Assembly (NCBI RefSeq): GCF_024256385.1
Contig: NZ_JAMLFW010000001.1
Coordinates: forward strand, 6,014,001-6,078,000
Direction of reading: 5' to 3'
Source: Anatilimnocola floriformis
Lineage (GTDB): Bacteria; Planctomycetota; Planctomycetia; Pirellulales; Pirellulaceae
Length of the DNA: 64,000 nucleotides
Position 1 is the first letter of the stretch. Each line of letters starts with the position of its first letter. The notes beneath the pieces were generated by a model. The model was given only the letters and a program-made list of their open reading frames with translations. It made no database searches and was not told the origin of the DNA. This document shows, piece after piece, positions 40,522 to 48,903 of the stretch. A program made the translations under genes and the position numbers.

Positions 40522-41189
40522 CGAACAGTCTCTCCAACAGGGAAAACAAAACCTCAAGGGTGACCAAGGCGAGGCTGCAAATGCGCACGACAGCCGAATC
40601 CTCGCCAACGCAACCGCCCGAAAGCCTGACTGATTCACGCTTTAGAGCCGAATCAGGGCCGGGTGCGGCCATCGCGGAAGCCCATCAATATCGCAGTTTG
40701 TGGCAATCTGAGCAAGTGGCGAAAGGCGCTGGAAACGACCTGCGACTGACGCACTTCCGCCCGGCCTCAACGGACACCCCCATTTCAGGCGAGGGAAATA
40801 TAACAGGGAATGTGACTTACAAAACGCCGTACTCTCTTTCTCAGCAATTACTTACGGCAAAAATCGCCCTAATCCCTATAACACTTTATTGCTCTTTTGA
40901 GCATTGATTATTGCAGCCAATTCGGGGGGCTGTCACTAATCAACGCGCGCCACTTGTTCACAGGCAAGAAATAGCCAACCACATCGGCTGAAACTCCAGT
41001 CGATGTGTTGAGGATGAAACGACCAATTTTTCAATGAGTAGGGCGTAGGTCGCAGTAGAAATAGTATACAAAAAGACACTTATCGTCAAGTCACGATCTA
41101 TGTTGCTCTGGGGCTATTGGCCAGCAGCAAGTATCGTCACCCGTATCAGGAAGCTCGCTACTCGCCACTTCGGGACAGGATGTCCTGCC
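40522..41189. other. 668-bp divergent intergenic region
   Basis: It lies between rpsD and a lipoprotein gene. It becomes AT-richer after about 40790. CACATCGGCTG (40980-40990) and CAGTCGATGTG (40997-41007) form an 11-bp stem with one G-T pair and a 6-nt loop. A TATACA-like sequence near 41068 could be a -10 element for the lipoprotein gene. The open frame spanning 40500-40907 has no family character and overlaps the rpsD leader, so it is not called. Confidence 0.5.
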
Positions 41190-42449
41190 ATGTTCCATTC
41201 AACCACCTGCCGCTGGGTCACACTCCTCTTACTCGTAGTGGCAGCCTTCGCGGGCTGTCGCCGGCCGCCGGCGATCATTGTCAAAAAGCGCAGGCCGCCC
41301 GTCTATTACGACACGCGTTATGAGTTGCTGCTGGAGAAAGACAAGTCGCCGCTGATTCAGGGCGCGTTTGCTCCATTTGTCGAAGTGCTCGACGAACCCG
41401 TCGCGGTCGTGCGCGCAGCCGAACAAGCCACGACCTGGGAAGTTTTCTTTGCGACCAACCGCGGCCTCGATCAAACAACGGCCGCCACCGATCAGGTCCG
41501 CTTCGGCAACGAGTCGGTCGCCACGCCCTACGTCGGCCGGGCCGAGATCATGGTTCCCCGCCGCCGACGCGGCTGCGATCCCGCGCGCGAGCCGGCCGCA
41601 GCCAAGGAAGCCAGACGCACCGAGGACGCTGCGCAGTTCGTAAAGTTCGACGAAGTGCGCGATACCACCTGGGCCGAAATGTCGGCCGGTGTCACTCGGC
41701 AAATCAACGCGTCGCGACAGAAAGATCTGCTCCTCTTTGTGCATGGCTTTAATGTGAGCTTCGAGTCGGCCCTGGTGCGCACCGCGCAGGTCGCGCTCGA
41801 CATGCCCTTCAACGGCGCGGTCGTCAGTTACAGTTGGCCGTCGCAAGGTGGCATCTTCAAGTATCGCGACGACGAGCAGACAAACGCCGCCTCGGTCGCA
41901 CCCTTCACGATGTTCTTGCAGCAACTGCTGACCGACGTGCTACCCGAAACACGAGTGAACATCGTCGTCCACAGCATGGGCAATCGCCTGGTGCTGAACA
42001 GCATCGCCCGCTTGCCCGCCGCAACCAAGAAACCGATCGCCGTGCTCGCCCTTTGTGCGCCGGATGTCGGCGTCAGTGATTTTCAAAAGCTCGCACCCGC
42101 GGTGGTTGCCCAGTGCGAACGTGTGACGCTCTACGCCAGCACGAGTGATTCGGCGCTCATCATCTCCAAGTCGCAGAATCAAGAACAGCGCGCCGGCGAT
42201 TCGCATCCGCCCCTCGTCGTGGCCGGCATCGAAACGATCGACGTCTCTGCCGTCGATTTCAACTTCATGGGCCATAGCTACTACGGTGGCAACGTCGATG
42301 TGCTCTCCGATCTCTTCCGCCTCATCAAGCAGCGTCGCGGCCCCGAGAACTGTGCCTATCTCACGCGCGACAAAGACGCCGGCTATTGGTACTTCAGCGA
42401 CTACAGTGATGAAGTGGCCTGGAGCTGGCATTTCGAAACGAGAAGATGA
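41190..42449 (+). CDS. lipoprotein alpha/beta hydrolase (DUF900-like)
   Basis: A 419-residue protein with a lipoprotein signal (VTLLLLVVAAFAGC, lipobox AFAGC, acylated Cys about 19). The C-terminal two-thirds are a DUF900-type alpha/beta hydrolase: LLFVHGFNVSFESALVRTAQ oxyanion region, VVSYSWPSQG, nucleophile elbow VVHSMGNRL, an acidic residue in CAPDVGVSDF and a late His in FMGHSYYGG. The N-terminal part contains VFFATNRG, also typical. The natural substrate is unknown. The next gene overlaps as ATGA. Confidence 0.85.
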   Translation: MFHSTTCRWVTLLLLVVAAFAGCRRPPAIIVKKRRPPVYYDTRYELLLEKDKSPLIQGAFAPFVEVLDEPVAVVRAAEQATTWEVFFATNRGLDQTTAATDQVRFGNESVATPYVGRAEIMVPRRRRGCDPAREPAAAKEARRTEDAAQFVKFDEVRDTTWAEMSAGVTRQINASRQKDLLLFVHGFNVSFESALVRTAQVALDMPFNGAVVSYSWPSQGGIFKYRDDEQTNAASVAPFTMFLQQLLTDVLPETRVNIVVHSMGNRLVLNSIARLPAATKKPIAVLALCAPDVGVSDFQKLAPAVVAQCERVTLYASTSDSALIISKSQNQEQRAGDSHPPLVVAGIETIDVSAVDFNFMGHSYYGGNVDVLSDLFRLIKQRRGPENCAYLTRDKDAGYWYFSDYSDEVAWSWHFETRR

Positions 42450-42766
42450 GCGACCAAGTGCGAGATAGGGCAATGAAACAACACGTCGGACCTCTGCTCA
42501 TCGCACTCGTGCTGCTTGTGCCAGTGTTTTACATTCTGAGTTACTTGGCTTTGACCAAACCCTGCCACGCGATCGAGGTACGTGCGCCGACCAGGCGCCC
42601 CTTGGAAATTGTCGCCAACTACCGGCTTATTGGCCAACATGGCAGACACCCCTTTTGGCTCCTGGAGCAGATCGATCGCAAACTGCGCCCCAGCGCTTGG
42701 ATAACGACCTGGCAGCAGCAAGGCGAAGCTCCGCGCGTTCTCTTGGAGAATGGTTCTCAAAATTAA
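42446..42766 (+). CDS. small membrane-anchored hypothetical protein
   Basis: A 106-residue protein with one N-terminal transmembrane helix (about 14-36: VGPLLIALVLLVPVFYILSY) and a short polar C-terminal domain. Its ATG overlaps the hydrolase stop as ATGA; an internal ATG at 42473 is possible. Coupling to the lipoprotein hydrolase suggests a joint envelope role, but no family was recognised. Confidence 0.55.
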   Translation: MSDQVRDRAMKQHVGPLLIALVLLVPVFYILSYLALTKPCHAIEVRAPTRRPLEIVANYRLIGQHGRHPFWLLEQIDRKLRPSAWITTWQQQGEAPRVLLENGSQN

Positions 42767-42907
42767 ATTGACGCTGCGTGCCGACGGCTTCACGTGTGTG
42801 GTGTGCAGGTTGTACTTCGGTTGAAAAATACGCCGCTATGTTGCTAGTCACGGAGCCCCTCCCCTACATTCAGCGAAATCCCCTTCCAGATTCGAGGAGG
42901 CTTCGCC

Positions 42908-43627
42908 GTGTCATCTTCTACTTCCGCTGTTGTTTGGACGTTCGTGATTGCAGCGCTCGTTGGCGTCGAATTGCAGGCGCAAGAAAAACCCGCCGCGCCT
43001 AAGTCAGTCGGTCCGCGTTTGAGCCAGGCCGAGATCAAGTCGCTGGTCAAACAACTCGGGGTCGCCAAGGAGAGCGAGCGCGATGCCGCGGTGAAAAAGC
43101 TGCAAGCCGCCGGCCTGCCTGCCATCGAGGAAGTCGGCGATGCGGCTGAGAATGGCAATAACAAAGCTCGCGACAACGCCCTGGAAATCCTGAAGACACA
43201 CCTCGACAGTGCAGACCCTGAAGTGCAGTTGGCCGCGTTCGCCGAGGTGCGTCGACTCGCGACTCGATTGCCCAAATCTGCCAATTCGACGGCAGCGGCT
43301 GCACTGGTGAAGGATCACCCCGAGTTGAAGGAGAAGTGGGAAGCGGCCAAGCTGGTCATGCAGGAAAAACGAAAAGCCGAAGCCAAAGAAACGCCGCCAA
43401 AAACCGCGGCCCAACCAAAGCCGACCGCTCCAGCCGATCCCATCACGCAACTCCGCCGCCAGGCGCTCGAACAACAGCTGAAGGATGGCGACGCTGCCAT
43501 CGAAAAGATCAAGAAGCTGAAACTCCCCAAGGATCAGGAAAGCCAACAGATCTCGGCAATCATGCAGGGGCTACAGAAGATTCGCGAGAACCTGAAGGAA
43601 CTCGACGGCCCGAGTCGGAAGAAATAA
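42908..43627 (+). CDS. secreted HEAT-like hypothetical protein
   Basis: 239 residues with a Sec signal (TSAVVWTFVIAALVGVELQA). The mature part starts with a short helical-repeat region (ERDAAVKKLQAAGLPAIEEV, DPEVQLAAFAEVRRLATRL) like HEAT repeats, then a Lys/Ala/Pro-rich linker and a C-terminal coiled region. The start is GTG at 42908: GAGGAGG lies 7 nt upstream at 42894-42900. Similar short secreted HEAT-like proteins are common in planctomycetes; the function is unknown. Confidence 0.65.
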   Translation: MSSSTSAVVWTFVIAALVGVELQAQEKPAAPKSVGPRLSQAEIKSLVKQLGVAKESERDAAVKKLQAAGLPAIEEVGDAAENGNNKARDNALEILKTHLDSADPEVQLAAFAEVRRLATRLPKSANSTAAAALVKDHPELKEKWEAAKLVMQEKRKAEAKETPPKTAAQPKPTAPADPITQLRRQALEQQLKDGDAAIEKIKKLKLPKDQESQQISAIMQGLQKIRENLKELDGPSRKK

Positions 43628-43712
43628 TCGTCCGCGTGCGACGTCGTTTCTTTGTTGCGCGCAGCCGTCTACATTGTCCCCAGTTGCTCTGCCCACCAAC
43701 TGGGGACCCGCC

Positions 43713-45659
43713 ATGCCTCTCCGCGTTCTGCTATTGATCGTGTTTGCGTGTTCGTTGCCAGCTGCTGCAGCTCAGCACCCCCAACCAGCATTCACGCAGC
43801 CAGTGGCGAAGGAACTGCCGAATCTGTTTCTCTGGACCGACACCTGCAATGTCTATGTCCTGAAGAACGGCGACTCGGCGCTGCTGATCGATCTCGGCAA
43901 TGGCAGCGTCTTAAAGCATCTCGCCGAGATCGGCGTGAAGCGGGTCGATTGGATTCTCTTCACGCATCATCATCGCGAAGTGTGCCAGGGAATCGAACTC
44001 GTCGATCGTAGTGTCACGAAAATCGCGGCGCCCAAAGAAGAGCAGGCGCTGTTCGAAACGCCGAATGATTTTCGCAAATGGTATCCGACCCTCGGCGATC
44101 AATATTCGGTCTACGGTGCGAGCTATGTCAGGCCGCCGCGTCTGGCGATCAAACTCGATCAAGCGTTGGCAGCGAATGAAAAGTTCAGTTGGGCCGGCAC
44201 CGAATTGCAATGCCTCAGTACACCAGGTCATTCTCCCGGAAGTCTGACCTATGTCTTACACCGCGGCGAACAGAACTTCGCCTTCACTGGCGGCGTGATT
44301 CACGACGGCGCGAAGCTGACCACCTGGTACGACACCGAGTGGGATTATGGATTTGCGAAAGGGATCGACACGCTGCTCGGTTCTGTCGAGCAACTGCAGA
44401 AGTTGCCAGTCGATGCCGCGTTTCCCGAGCAAGGGCCGACGCTCAAAAACGCTCGCGAGCAACTGGAAAAATATCACGCGAGGTTGACCGAGTTTCGGCG
44501 GAGCTATATCCGCGGTTATCCGGTTTTTGATATCAAGCCGCCCGAATCCGATCCGATTTCGCAGCCGACGAAAGTGCCGCTGATCAACCAGGTGACGCCG
44601 CACCTCTACAAGCTGAGTCACAAGTTGCCGGGCAAGAATTTTGCGATTCTCATTGCCGATAGCGGGCATGGCTTGGTGCTCGATGCGGGGCTGTTTCCCG
44701 AGGCTCAGCTCGACGAGATCGTCCTCGGCCTGCGGGAGCACATGGGCCTCAAGCAGATCGATGCCTTTTGGGTCTCGCACATGCACGGCGATCACTTTTT
44801 GCTCGGGCCGATCCTGAAGCGGAAGTATAGCGCGCAATGTTGGACGCTCGACCGCATCGTCGACAAGCTCGAGCATCCGCGGCGGTACGATTACTCCGCG
44901 CTCGTCAGCGCCTACAAGGATGGCTTCGATGGGATGAAGGTCGACAAGGGTTTCAAGAGCGGCGAAAGCATCGAGTGGGAAGGGTACAAGATTCAGGTCG
45001 ATTGGATGCCGGGACAAACCGAGAACGGCTGTGCGCTGTGGACGGAGATCGATGGCCAGCGGATTGTGTTCACTGGCGACAACCTCTTCGGCAACTCCGC
45101 CGATCCGAAGCAAAACGGCAATGAAGCCGTCGTCGCTCGCAACAGCGCGATCTTCGAAGAGGGCTACATCCTCGGGAGCAAGTATGTGCGCGATCTGAAG
45201 CCCGACATCGTGATGGGGAGTCATTCGTACGTCATGCCCAAGCCGGCGGCGTTTTTGCAGCGGTATCACGAGTGGTCGATCGCGATGCGCGACATGTATC
45301 GCGATCTGCTGCCGGACAAGAACTACGAATATCAGTTCGATCCCTATTGGGTTTCGGCGTATCCCTATCGCACCGATCTATCGAGCGGCGAGGAACAAAC
45401 GATCACAGTCACGGTGCGCAATTTTCGCGATGCTCCGCAGCAGCATCACATCGTCTTGAGGCTACCACCCGGCGTGAAAGCCGAACCGGCAGTGCTCGAT
45501 GGCACCGTGCCGGCGAAGGAGCGGAAGAGCTACACCGTGAAACTCAAAGCCGATGTCGGCAAAGCGCAGGCCGGCCTGCAACTCGTGCCGTTTGACATTA
45601 CGCTCGATGGGAAAACGCACGGCGAGCTGTTTGATTTTTTGATCAAGGTTGAGAAGTAG
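43713..45659 (+). CDS. secreted tandem metallo-beta-lactamase-fold hydrolase
   Basis: A 648-residue exported protein (signal MPLRVLLLIVFACSLPAAAA). It holds two MBL domains. The first (about 25-265) has a degenerate metal motif FTHHHREVCQG, but keeps STPGHSPGS and FTGGVIHDG. The second (about 285-525) has an intact SHMHGDHF (HxHxDH), VFTGDNLFG and MGSHSY. The C-terminal 110 residues form a beta-sandwich-like domain (EEQTITVTVRNFRDAPQQHH). ATG 43713 follows GGGGA. One active and one structural domain is the likely arrangement; the substrate is unknown. Confidence 0.82.
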   Translation: MPLRVLLLIVFACSLPAAAAQHPQPAFTQPVAKELPNLFLWTDTCNVYVLKNGDSALLIDLGNGSVLKHLAEIGVKRVDWILFTHHHREVCQGIELVDRSVTKIAAPKEEQALFETPNDFRKWYPTLGDQYSVYGASYVRPPRLAIKLDQALAANEKFSWAGTELQCLSTPGHSPGSLTYVLHRGEQNFAFTGGVIHDGAKLTTWYDTEWDYGFAKGIDTLLGSVEQLQKLPVDAAFPEQGPTLKNAREQLEKYHARLTEFRRSYIRGYPVFDIKPPESDPISQPTKVPLINQVTPHLYKLSHKLPGKNFAILIADSGHGLVLDAGLFPEAQLDEIVLGLREHMGLKQIDAFWVSHMHGDHFLLGPILKRKYSAQCWTLDRIVDKLEHPRRYDYSALVSAYKDGFDGMKVDKGFKSGESIEWEGYKIQVDWMPGQTENGCALWTEIDGQRIVFTGDNLFGNSADPKQNGNEAVVARNSAIFEEGYILGSKYVRDLKPDIVMGSHSYVMPKPAAFLQRYHEWSIAMRDMYRDLLPDKNYEYQFDPYWVSAYPYRTDLSSGEEQTITVTVRNFRDAPQQHHIVLRLPPGVKAEPAVLDGTVPAKERKSYTVKLKADVGKAQAGLQLVPFDITLDGKTHGELFDFLIKVEK

Positions 45660-45679
45660 CATTTGCAGAACAAAACCTC

Positions 45680-45903
45680 GCGACCACCGGCCTTGTGCCG
45701 GTGGGGCGCTCACTGGTCAGCTACAAGCCACTCACTATAGCTCCTCGCGACCACGGGGCTTGCCCCCGTGGAGCGATCACTTCGCTGCTACCAAGCCGAG
45801 CAGTGATGGCCCCCTCGGCACAAGGCCGATGGTCGCCGGATTTTTCTAAGTGCATTGTGTAGCTAACCAGTGAGTGCTCCACTGGGACGAGCCCAGTGGT
45901 CGC
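45680..45903. repeat. four-copy REP-like hairpin cluster
   Basis: Four related units of about 36-38 bp: 45680-45717 and 45747-45782 in one orientation, 45801-45836 and 45866-45903 inverted. Each has GCGACCA at one end, a palindromic core (for example CCACCGGCC-ttg-tgCCGGTGG) and TCACTG at the other. Together they occupy the intergenic region before the ceramidase-like gene. No coding potential was seen. Confidence 0.8.
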
Positions 45904-45921
45904 AATTGCGGAGGTGTTGAA

Positions 45922-47313
45922 ATGAAATATGTCATCGCTTGTTTGCTGTTCGTGATCGCTCTTCCTCTGGCAGCCGCCGAACAACTGCGTGTCGGTTTCG
46001 CCGCAGCCGAGATCACGCCAGAGCTCAAAGAGAACAAGCCAGTGTGGCTCGCCGGCTACAGCGCCGGCCGGCGCGCGACGGGTGTGCATGATCCGTTGTT
46101 CGTGCGAGTCGCGGTGATCGATGACGGCGCGCGTCGAGTCGCGATGGCGTCGGTAGATCTCATCGGTTTGCAGTACGAAACAGTGCAGCGGATTCGCGCT
46201 CGACTGCCGAAGCTGCATTACGTACTCGTTGGCAGCACGCACAATCACGAAGGCCCCGATGTAATCGGCATGTGGGGCCGCAGCTTGATTCATCGCGGCG
46301 TGGATGATGCTTATCTCGACCTGATCGTCGATCGGACCGTGCAAGCCATCGAACAGGCGCAGGAAAGACTCGCGCCGACCACGGCAGCCTACGGAACGGC
46401 CGATGATGACTCGCTCGTCGGCGATTCGCGGTTGCCGATCGTCAAGGATTCGGTGCTGCGATTACTGGCCTTTCGCAACGGCGAAAAAATGGCCGGCCTG
46501 ATCGTGCAATACAACAGCCATCCGGAATCGATGGGCTCGGAGAATACGCTTGTCACCGCAGACTTCTGCGCGGCCACCGTCGCGAAGTTATCGAAGGATC
46601 ACAACTGCCCTGTCGTCTATTTGTCTGGTGCGGTCGGCGGTTTGCTCGCGCCGCCCGAGGGAGTGATCAAAGATGACGCTGGCAAAGAACTGCTCGAGGG
46701 TGATTTCGCGTACTGCACGAAGTATGGCGAAGCCGTGGCCGACCTCGCGACGAAAGCGGTGAAAGCTGCCGAGCCCTGTCGCCTCACGCCGCTATCGGTT
46801 AGCAGCGTGCAGCCGTTGCTGCCGGTCGAGAACCAACTGTATCGCGCCGGGCGAGCGCTTGGCGTGCTGCGGCGCAAAGCTTTCGCCTGGACTGGCGATC
46901 CGTACAAGGTTGGCGAAGCTCTCGAGAAATCCCCAGCCGATGCTCAGATGGCCATTCAAACCGAAGTGGCCGTGCTGCGACTTGGCGAGATTCCGGTCGC
47001 CTGCATTCCGGGCGAGCTCTATCCCGAGTTGGTCTACGGCAAGTTTCCCGCCGCGGCTGAGGCGGGAGTCGATTACCCCGACGCACCACTCGAGCCGCAT
47101 CTCACCAGCATCATCGCCGAAAAACGCTGGCTGCTGATCGGCCTGGCCAACGACGAGGTCGGCTACATCATTCCACGGCGGCAATGGGACTCAGTGGCTC
47201 CCTACGCCTACGGCCGGGCAACATCGCAGTACGGTGAAATCAACAGCTGCGGCCCAGGTGTGGCACCCGTGATTATGGCAGCGCTGAAAAAGGCATTTGA
47301 CCAACGCCCCTAA
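45922..47313 (+). CDS. exported neutral/alkaline ceramidase-like protein
   Basis: 463 residues with a Sec signal (MKYVIACLLFVIALPLAAA). The mature start RVGFAAAEITPELKENKPVW and LAGYSAGRRATGVHDPLFVR, then STHNHEGPDVIG, are hallmarks of the planctomycete neutral/alkaline non-lysosomal ceramidase-like family; the His pair in THNHEGPD and a later QYNSHPESMG would bind zinc. It is shorter than true ceramidases (about 650-750 residues), so hydrolysis of ceramide itself is doubtful. GGAGG is 8 nt before the ATG. Confidence 0.85.
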   Translation: MKYVIACLLFVIALPLAAAEQLRVGFAAAEITPELKENKPVWLAGYSAGRRATGVHDPLFVRVAVIDDGARRVAMASVDLIGLQYETVQRIRARLPKLHYVLVGSTHNHEGPDVIGMWGRSLIHRGVDDAYLDLIVDRTVQAIEQAQERLAPTTAAYGTADDDSLVGDSRLPIVKDSVLRLLAFRNGEKMAGLIVQYNSHPESMGSENTLVTADFCAATVAKLSKDHNCPVVYLSGAVGGLLAPPEGVIKDDAGKELLEGDFAYCTKYGEAVADLATKAVKAAEPCRLTPLSVSSVQPLLPVENQLYRAGRALGVLRRKAFAWTGDPYKVGEALEKSPADAQMAIQTEVAVLRLGEIPVACIPGELYPELVYGKFPAAAEAGVDYPDAPLEPHLTSIIAEKRWLLIGLANDEVGYIIPRRQWDSVAPYAYGRATSQYGEINSCGPGVAPVIMAALKKAFDQRP

Positions 47314-47411
47314 AGGCTCCGCTAGCACCCGTATTTCCATCTGGCCCCCATGAGCGGCAATCGGTAATATCCCGCCGCTTCTATCTCGGGCCCTGGGAAC
47401 GTTGCGCACGG

Positions 47412-48062
47412 ATGCGATCTCTGCACTCATTTGCCGGCATGTTGCCGCCACGAGGAATTTTCCTCTTGGCTGTGGTCATGCTTTGCGCGACGAGCAGTGG
47501 TTGCGTGCGACGCCGTATGACAATTCGCAGCCATCCACCCGGCGCGCAGGTCTTTGTCGACGATCGCGAAATCGGCACCACGCCTTGCTCGACCAGCTTT
47601 GTCTACTACGGCAAACGCAACGTGATGCTGGTAAAGGATGGCTACAAAACCGAGCGTATCGTTCATCAGTTCAACGTGCCGTGGTACGAATACGTGCCGC
47701 TCGATTTCGTCAACGAGAACCTGAACCCCTACGAAATTCGTGACGAACGGCTGATCAACGTCACGCTGTCGCCAGAAGAGAATGTGCCCACCGAACAACT
47801 GCTGGAACGAGCCAACGGCCTGCGCGGCGGTGCGCAAGCGGGGCTCATTACACCGCTGCCAACCGTGAAGCCCGACGCCGTCTTGCCCAAGACCGGCGTC
47901 CCCGGCCAAGGCCTGCCGGGAGGCGAACCCATTCCCTATCAATCGCAACTCAGCGGCAACGGCGCGAACGTTCCGTTTGTTCCCTCGCCTGGCGCGCTCG
48001 GACCGCCAGCTTCCGTCATTCCTGCCTTCCCTCCCGCTCCGCGCTCCAGCCTGCCGCGGTGA
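47412..48062 (+). CDS. PEGA-domain lipoprotein
   Basis: 216 residues with a lipoprotein signal (GIFLLAVVMLCATSSGC, lipobox SSGC). A PEGA domain follows at about 37-80 (SHPPGAQVFVDDREIGTTPC, then KDGYKTERI). The C-terminal half is Pro/Gly-rich and likely disordered. PEGA domains occur on surface proteins and probably mediate protein or polysaccharide contact. An internal ATG at 47439 is an alternative start. Confidence 0.85.
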   Translation: MRSLHSFAGMLPPRGIFLLAVVMLCATSSGCVRRRMTIRSHPPGAQVFVDDREIGTTPCSTSFVYYGKRNVMLVKDGYKTERIVHQFNVPWYEYVPLDFVNENLNPYEIRDERLINVTLSPEENVPTEQLLERANGLRGGAQAGLITPLPTVKPDAVLPKTGVPGQGLPGGEPIPYQSQLSGNGANVPFVPSPGALGPPASVIPAFPPAPRSSLPR

Positions 48063-48545
48063 GTTTTCACTGCGTGCACACGAGTGCTGGCTGGCATGAT
48101 GCTTGCACTCTTTTTCCGAACAGGTACGAAGCATGGCCGCGAGCCACGCAACCTCAACCTGCATTCGATGGATGATTGGCGACCAGCATGGCCGCCGATC
48201 GATCACCGCTGGTCTGCGCTAACATCCCATTTTGAGAAAATCGTCTCATTCTGAGTCGAAATGGCGACACTCCGCCGCTGGCAGGTGTCGATTTTTGACC
48301 ACCGTCCAGGCGATCTGCGCAATAAGGGGTGTTTGGCGACACATGAGTTGCCATTTCTCTGATAATTCTCCGCGCGCAGCACAACTTTTATTCAAGTTTT
48401 GAAGTCAGGCGCGCTCTTTGCAACGTATTTCTCGCACTAAGTTACCCTGTCCAAGATTGTGACAGACAGCCGGGGGGCGGTAACGGGTTTCCAAGCAGAG
48501 GGAACGCTTCGCAATGAAGCGAAACCCACCACGGAGGAATTAGTC
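48063..48545. other. csrA upstream region and leader
   Basis: 483 bp without a supported gene. TGGCGACAC occurs twice (near 48262 and 48336). GAGA-AAATCG-TCTC near 48235 is a short palindrome. Just upstream of csrA, 48485-48527 can fold as two stacked stems (GGGTTT/AAACCC and CGCTTC/GAAGCG), placing the ribosome site GGAGG (48533-48537) directly after the structure. Confidence 0.5.
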
Positions 48546-48794
48546 ATGTTGGTTCTATCTCGCAAAGTTGGCGAACGTCTGGTCATTGGTGGCAACATCA
48601 CGGTCGTCATCAGCCGCGTCTCTGGTAACCGCGTCACCATCGGTATCGAAGCTCCGGAAGATGTCCGCATCGTCCGTGGCGAACTGAAGCCAGAACGCGA
48701 AACCATGGCAGCCGCCGGTTCGGCCGTCGCCCGCTCGATTCCGCACGCCGAGCATCACAACGGTGAATTCGCCGTGCCGCGCATCGCCAAGTAA
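48546..48794 (+). CDS. csrA: carbon storage regulator CsrA
   Basis: An 82-residue RNA-binding translational regulator. MLVLSRKVGERLVIG is the CsrA signature, followed by the ITVVISRVSGNRVTIGIEAP strands and RIVRGEL. The C-terminal 20 residues (AAAGSAVARSIPHAEHHNGE) extend past the usual 60-70 residue length. CsrA dimers bind GGA motifs in mRNA leaders. GGAGG is 8 nt before the ATG, itself a possible autoregulatory site. A 10-bp inverted repeat follows the gene. Confidence 0.95.
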   Translation: MLVLSRKVGERLVIGGNITVVISRVSGNRVTIGIEAPEDVRIVRGELKPERETMAAAGSAVARSIPHAEHHNGEFAVPRIAK

Positions 48795-48811
48795 CGCACT
48801 GCTGTCGAAAG

Positions 48812-48851
48812 ACAGGCGCCAACCCACCTGTCACTGACATGTGGCGCCTGT
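48812..48851. terminator. hairpin downstream of csrA
   Basis: ACAGGCGCCA (48812-48821) pairs perfectly with TGGCGCCTGT (48842-48851) across a 20-nt loop, between csrA and the convergent aminotransferase gene. There is no T run, so it is either a weak bidirectional terminator or a repeat. Confidence 0.5.
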
Positions 48852-48903
48852 TCATAGTTGCGATTGCTTGAATTGATCGTAGTCGACTGCGTACGCGCAG
48901 CGA

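Noticed and set aside
40500-40907. 135-codon plus-strand open frame in the rpsD upstream region
   Set aside because: It overlaps the rpsD start region, has no ribosome site and no family character.
48337-48357. Possible sigma54 promoter (TGGC...TTGC) upstream of csrA
   Set aside because: The GG-to-GC spacing is 13 bp, not the required 10.
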